From: Streptomyces sp. Act143
GTDB taxonomy: Bacteria > Actinomycetota > Actinomycetes > Streptomycetales > Streptomycetaceae
Length of the DNA stretch: 64,000 nucleotides
Assembly: GCF_003143935.1 (NCBI RefSeq)
Contig: NZ_QFRX01000001.1
Location: 452,737 to 516,736, forward strand
Direction of reading: 5' to 3'
In this document: positions 62,472 through 64,000 of the stretch, one piece after another
How positions within the stretch are numbered: the first letter of the stretch is position 1
Layout of the letters: the number at the start of each line of letters is the position of its first letter
Notes under the pieces: model-generated
What the model saw: only the letters and a program-made list of their open reading frames with translations
What the model was told of the DNA's origin: nothing
Database searches by the model: none
Program-made: the position numbers and the translations under genes

Positions 62472-63482
62472 TCACGCGGCGGGCGGCGGTGCGGTGGAAC
62501 CGCGCACCACCAGCTCCGGCTCGAAGAGCAGCTCACCCGGGTGCGCCGCGCTCCCCTGGATCTGTGCGCACAGCAGATCCACCGCCGCGCGCCCCATGGC
62601 CTCGATGGGCTGGCGCACCGTGGTCAGCGGCGGTTCCGTGCACGTCATGAACGCCGAGTCGTCGAAACCGACGACCGAGACCTCCGCGGGCACGGCCAGC
62701 CCCCGTCGGCGCGCGGCCCGGATGGCGCCCAGGGCGAGCGGGTCACTGGCGCAGACGATGCCGGTCACCCCCGCTTCGAGCAGCCGGGACGTCGCCGCCT
62801 GGCCGCCCTCCAGGGAGAAGATCGAGCGCTGGACCAGGGCGTCGTCCCACGCCGTGCCCACCGCGTCCGCGGCCAGCCGGGCGGCCGCCAGCTTGCGGCG
62901 CGAGGGCATGTGGTCCTCGGGCCCCAGGACCAGACCGATCTTCTCGTGCCCCAGGGAGGCCAGATGCCGCCAGGCCTGCTCGACCGCGACCGCGTCGTCG
63001 CACGCCACGCACGGGAAGTCCAGGCCGTCGATGGAGGCGTTGACCAGCACCACGGGGATCTTCCGTTCCGCGAGCTGGTGGTAGTGCTCATGCGGGGCGT
63101 CGGCCTGCGCGAACAGGCCGCCCGCGAAGATGACGCCGGAGACCTGCTGCTGCAGCAGCAGCTCCACGTAGTCCGCCTCGGACACGCCGCCCCGGGTCTG
63201 CGTGCACAGCACGGGCGTCAACCCCTGCTGGGCCAGTGCGCCGCCGATGACCTCGGCGAACGCCGGGAAGATCGGGTTCTGCAGCTCGGGGAGCACCAGG
63301 CCGACGAGCCGGGCCCGCTCGCCGCGCAGCTGGGTCGGCCGCTCGTATCCCAGCACGTCCAGGGCGGTCAGGACCGACTGGCGGGTGGCCTCGGACACCC
63401 CGGGCTTTCCGTTGAGGACACGACTGACCGTCGCCTCGCTGACCCCAACCTTCTTCGCCACCTGAGCAAGTCGTCGCGTCAT
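62472..63482 (-). CDS. LacI-family regulator, MalR/Reg1-like
   Basis: ATG 63482 gives 336 residues beginning MTRRLAQVAKKVGVSEATVS. The helix-turn-helix (4-26), hinge helix (TQLRGERAR region) and effector domain (60-330) are intact. VSRVLNGKPGVSEATRQSVL and LDVLGYERP closely resemble Streptomyces MalR/Reg1, the maltose/alpha-glucan regulators, though the rest looks like a paralogue. It lies between a GH87 gene and another beta-helix gene, so control of alpha-glucan degradation is the natural guess. CGCAA/TTGCG repeats just upstream may be its own operator. Confidence 0.9.
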   Translation of the reverse strand: MTRRLAQVAKKVGVSEATVSRVLNGKPGVSEATRQSVLTALDVLGYERPTQLRGERARLVGLVLPELQNPIFPAFAEVIGGALAQQGLTPVLCTQTRGGVSEADYVELLLQQQVSGVIFAGGLFAQADAPHEHYHQLAERKIPVVLVNASIDGLDFPCVACDDAVAVEQAWRHLASLGHEKIGLVLGPEDHMPSRRKLAAARLAADAVGTAWDDALVQRSIFSLEGGQAATSRLLEAGVTGIVCASDPLALGAIRAARRRGLAVPAEVSVVGFDDSAFMTCTEPPLTTVRQPIEAMGRAAVDLLCAQIQGSAAHPGELLFEPELVVRGSTAPPPAA

Positions 63483-63485
63483 GAA

Positions 63486-63597
63486 CGCAAGCCTAGCGCA
63501 AAATACGCAAGCGAATTGCGGAAGGTTCCTATTTCTCGTCGTCTGCGCGACGCTTCGCCAGCAACCTCCAGGGCTTCCGTCGGGGCGGTGCTTGCAA
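63486..63597. promoter_or_regulatory. Promoter region of the MalR-like gene with CGCAA/TTGCG repeats
   Basis: CGCAA at 63486-63490 and 63506-63510, with TTGCG at 63516-63520 inverted to the latter, plus TTGCAA at 63592-63597. The arrangement suggests autoregulation by the LacI protein. Confidence 0.45.
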
Positions 63598-63660
63598 CGA
63601 CCTGTCCGGCGGCCGAGAGGGAGCGCACCCGGCGGCCGGAGGGTGCCGGACTTGACCGCG

Positions 63661-64000
63661 TCACCAGGGCGCGGGCGCCGGGGGCTCCACCACCGGGGGC
63701 CGGTCGTCGCAGGTGAGGGTGTTCGGCAGCATCCAGCCGGCGAGCCAGCCCCCGTCATTGCCTCCGAGGTCGGTCAGCGCGAACTCCGATCCACCGGCCG
63801 GGAAGTTGAAGGAGCCGCAGTTGTTCACCCCGATCGCGCCGACATTGCGGGCGTCCACGTTCTCGAAGGTGGCGGAGCCCTTCGTGCGGGCGCTGAGCAC
63901 GGAGTTGCCGGTGCCGTCCACCCGGATGTCCTTGAAGTGGACGGATGGGATGTCGTAGCGGTCCTTCACCCCGTACTCGCTGACGAGCATGATCGCGTTG
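63661..64000 (-). CDS. C-terminal end of a secreted beta-helix protein (5' part outside window)
   Basis: The frame ending at 63661 is open through base 64000, so about 113 C-terminal residues are visible and the gene continues to the right. Repeats such as VHFKDIRVDGTGNSV, ATFENVDARNVGAIG and NNCGSFNF are rungs of a right-handed beta-helix, like the C-terminal part of GH87/pectate-lyase-like enzymes, followed by a Pro-rich tail (VVEPPAPAPW). It is probably a third helix-type glycanase of the island. The family cannot be assigned from this piece. Confidence 0.75.
   Translation of the reverse strand, partial: NAIMLVSEYGVKDRYDIPSVHFKDIRVDGTGNSVLSARTKGSATFENVDARNVGAIGVNNCGSFNFPAGGSEFALTDLGGNDGGWLAGWMLPNTLTCDDRPPVVEPPAPAPW

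Overview
The window is very GC-rich, has actinobacterial codon use (G/C at nearly every third position, GTG and TTG starts, AGGAG-type ribosome binding sites) and carries gene families typical of Streptomyces, such as a type VII secretion (ESX) locus, LacI-controlled secreted glycoside hydrolases with CBM32/CBM6/LamG modules, an SPW-repeat protein and an I36-type inhibitor. It is best read as Streptomyces or a close relative. No tRNA, rRNA, CRISPR array or intact insertion sequence was seen.

Left third (1-25607): an ESX/type VII secretion locus. A leftward operon runs from eccD (16467) through eccB, two WXG100-type proteins, an acidic 164-residue protein, a 1070-residue protein with a long charged coiled coil, a YbaB/EbfC-like protein and a small WXG100-like protein into a giant open frame (at least 2615 residues, leaving the window at base 1). 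The giant protein has a CpnT-like N-terminal secretion domain and a Fic-like motif whose catalytic His is replaced. Divergently transcribed eccC (three P-loops) is followed by a convergent mycosin (mycP) and by a protein fusing a parallel beta-helix to two EccA-type AAA+ domains. No eccE was seen.

Middle (25608-38686): a sugar utilisation locus. A rightward PA14-GH2-LamG hydrolase converges on a leftward operon encoding a YtfQ-like binding protein, a two-domain ABC ATPase, two permeases and a second GH2 enzyme with an AbfB (CBM42-like) module. A LacI regulator lies upstream. Three similar 16-bp operators precede the first GH2 gene, the transporter operon and the regulator gene. The parts suggest uptake and hydrolysis of a galactofuranose-type (or other furanose) glycan.

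Then (38687-54195): mainly housekeeping or accessory genes: a molybdopterin oxidoreductase/FAD reductase/DUF6510 set, an HSL-type esterase, an F420-reductase-like protein, an inositol-monophosphatase-like protein, LysR, a secreted discoidin/beta-helix protein, GNAT, ZIP, SPW, DM13, a Cys-pattern secreted protein, an I36-like secreted protein, an ArsR-like regulator, a broken lectin-like remnant and a VOC protein.

Right (54196-64000): two large secreted multidomain proteins whose C-terminal beta-helices match GH87 alpha-1,3-glucanases (mycodextranases), a MalR/Reg1-like LacI regulator, and the 3' end of another beta-helix protein. TTGCA(A/G) motifs lie upstream of both GH87 genes, of the discoidin/beta-helix gene at 44578-47118, and of the regulator. 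Galactofuranose glycans and alpha-1,3-glucan are both fungal wall polymers, so the right half can be read as a fungal-wall-degrading island under two LacI regulators. This is inference.
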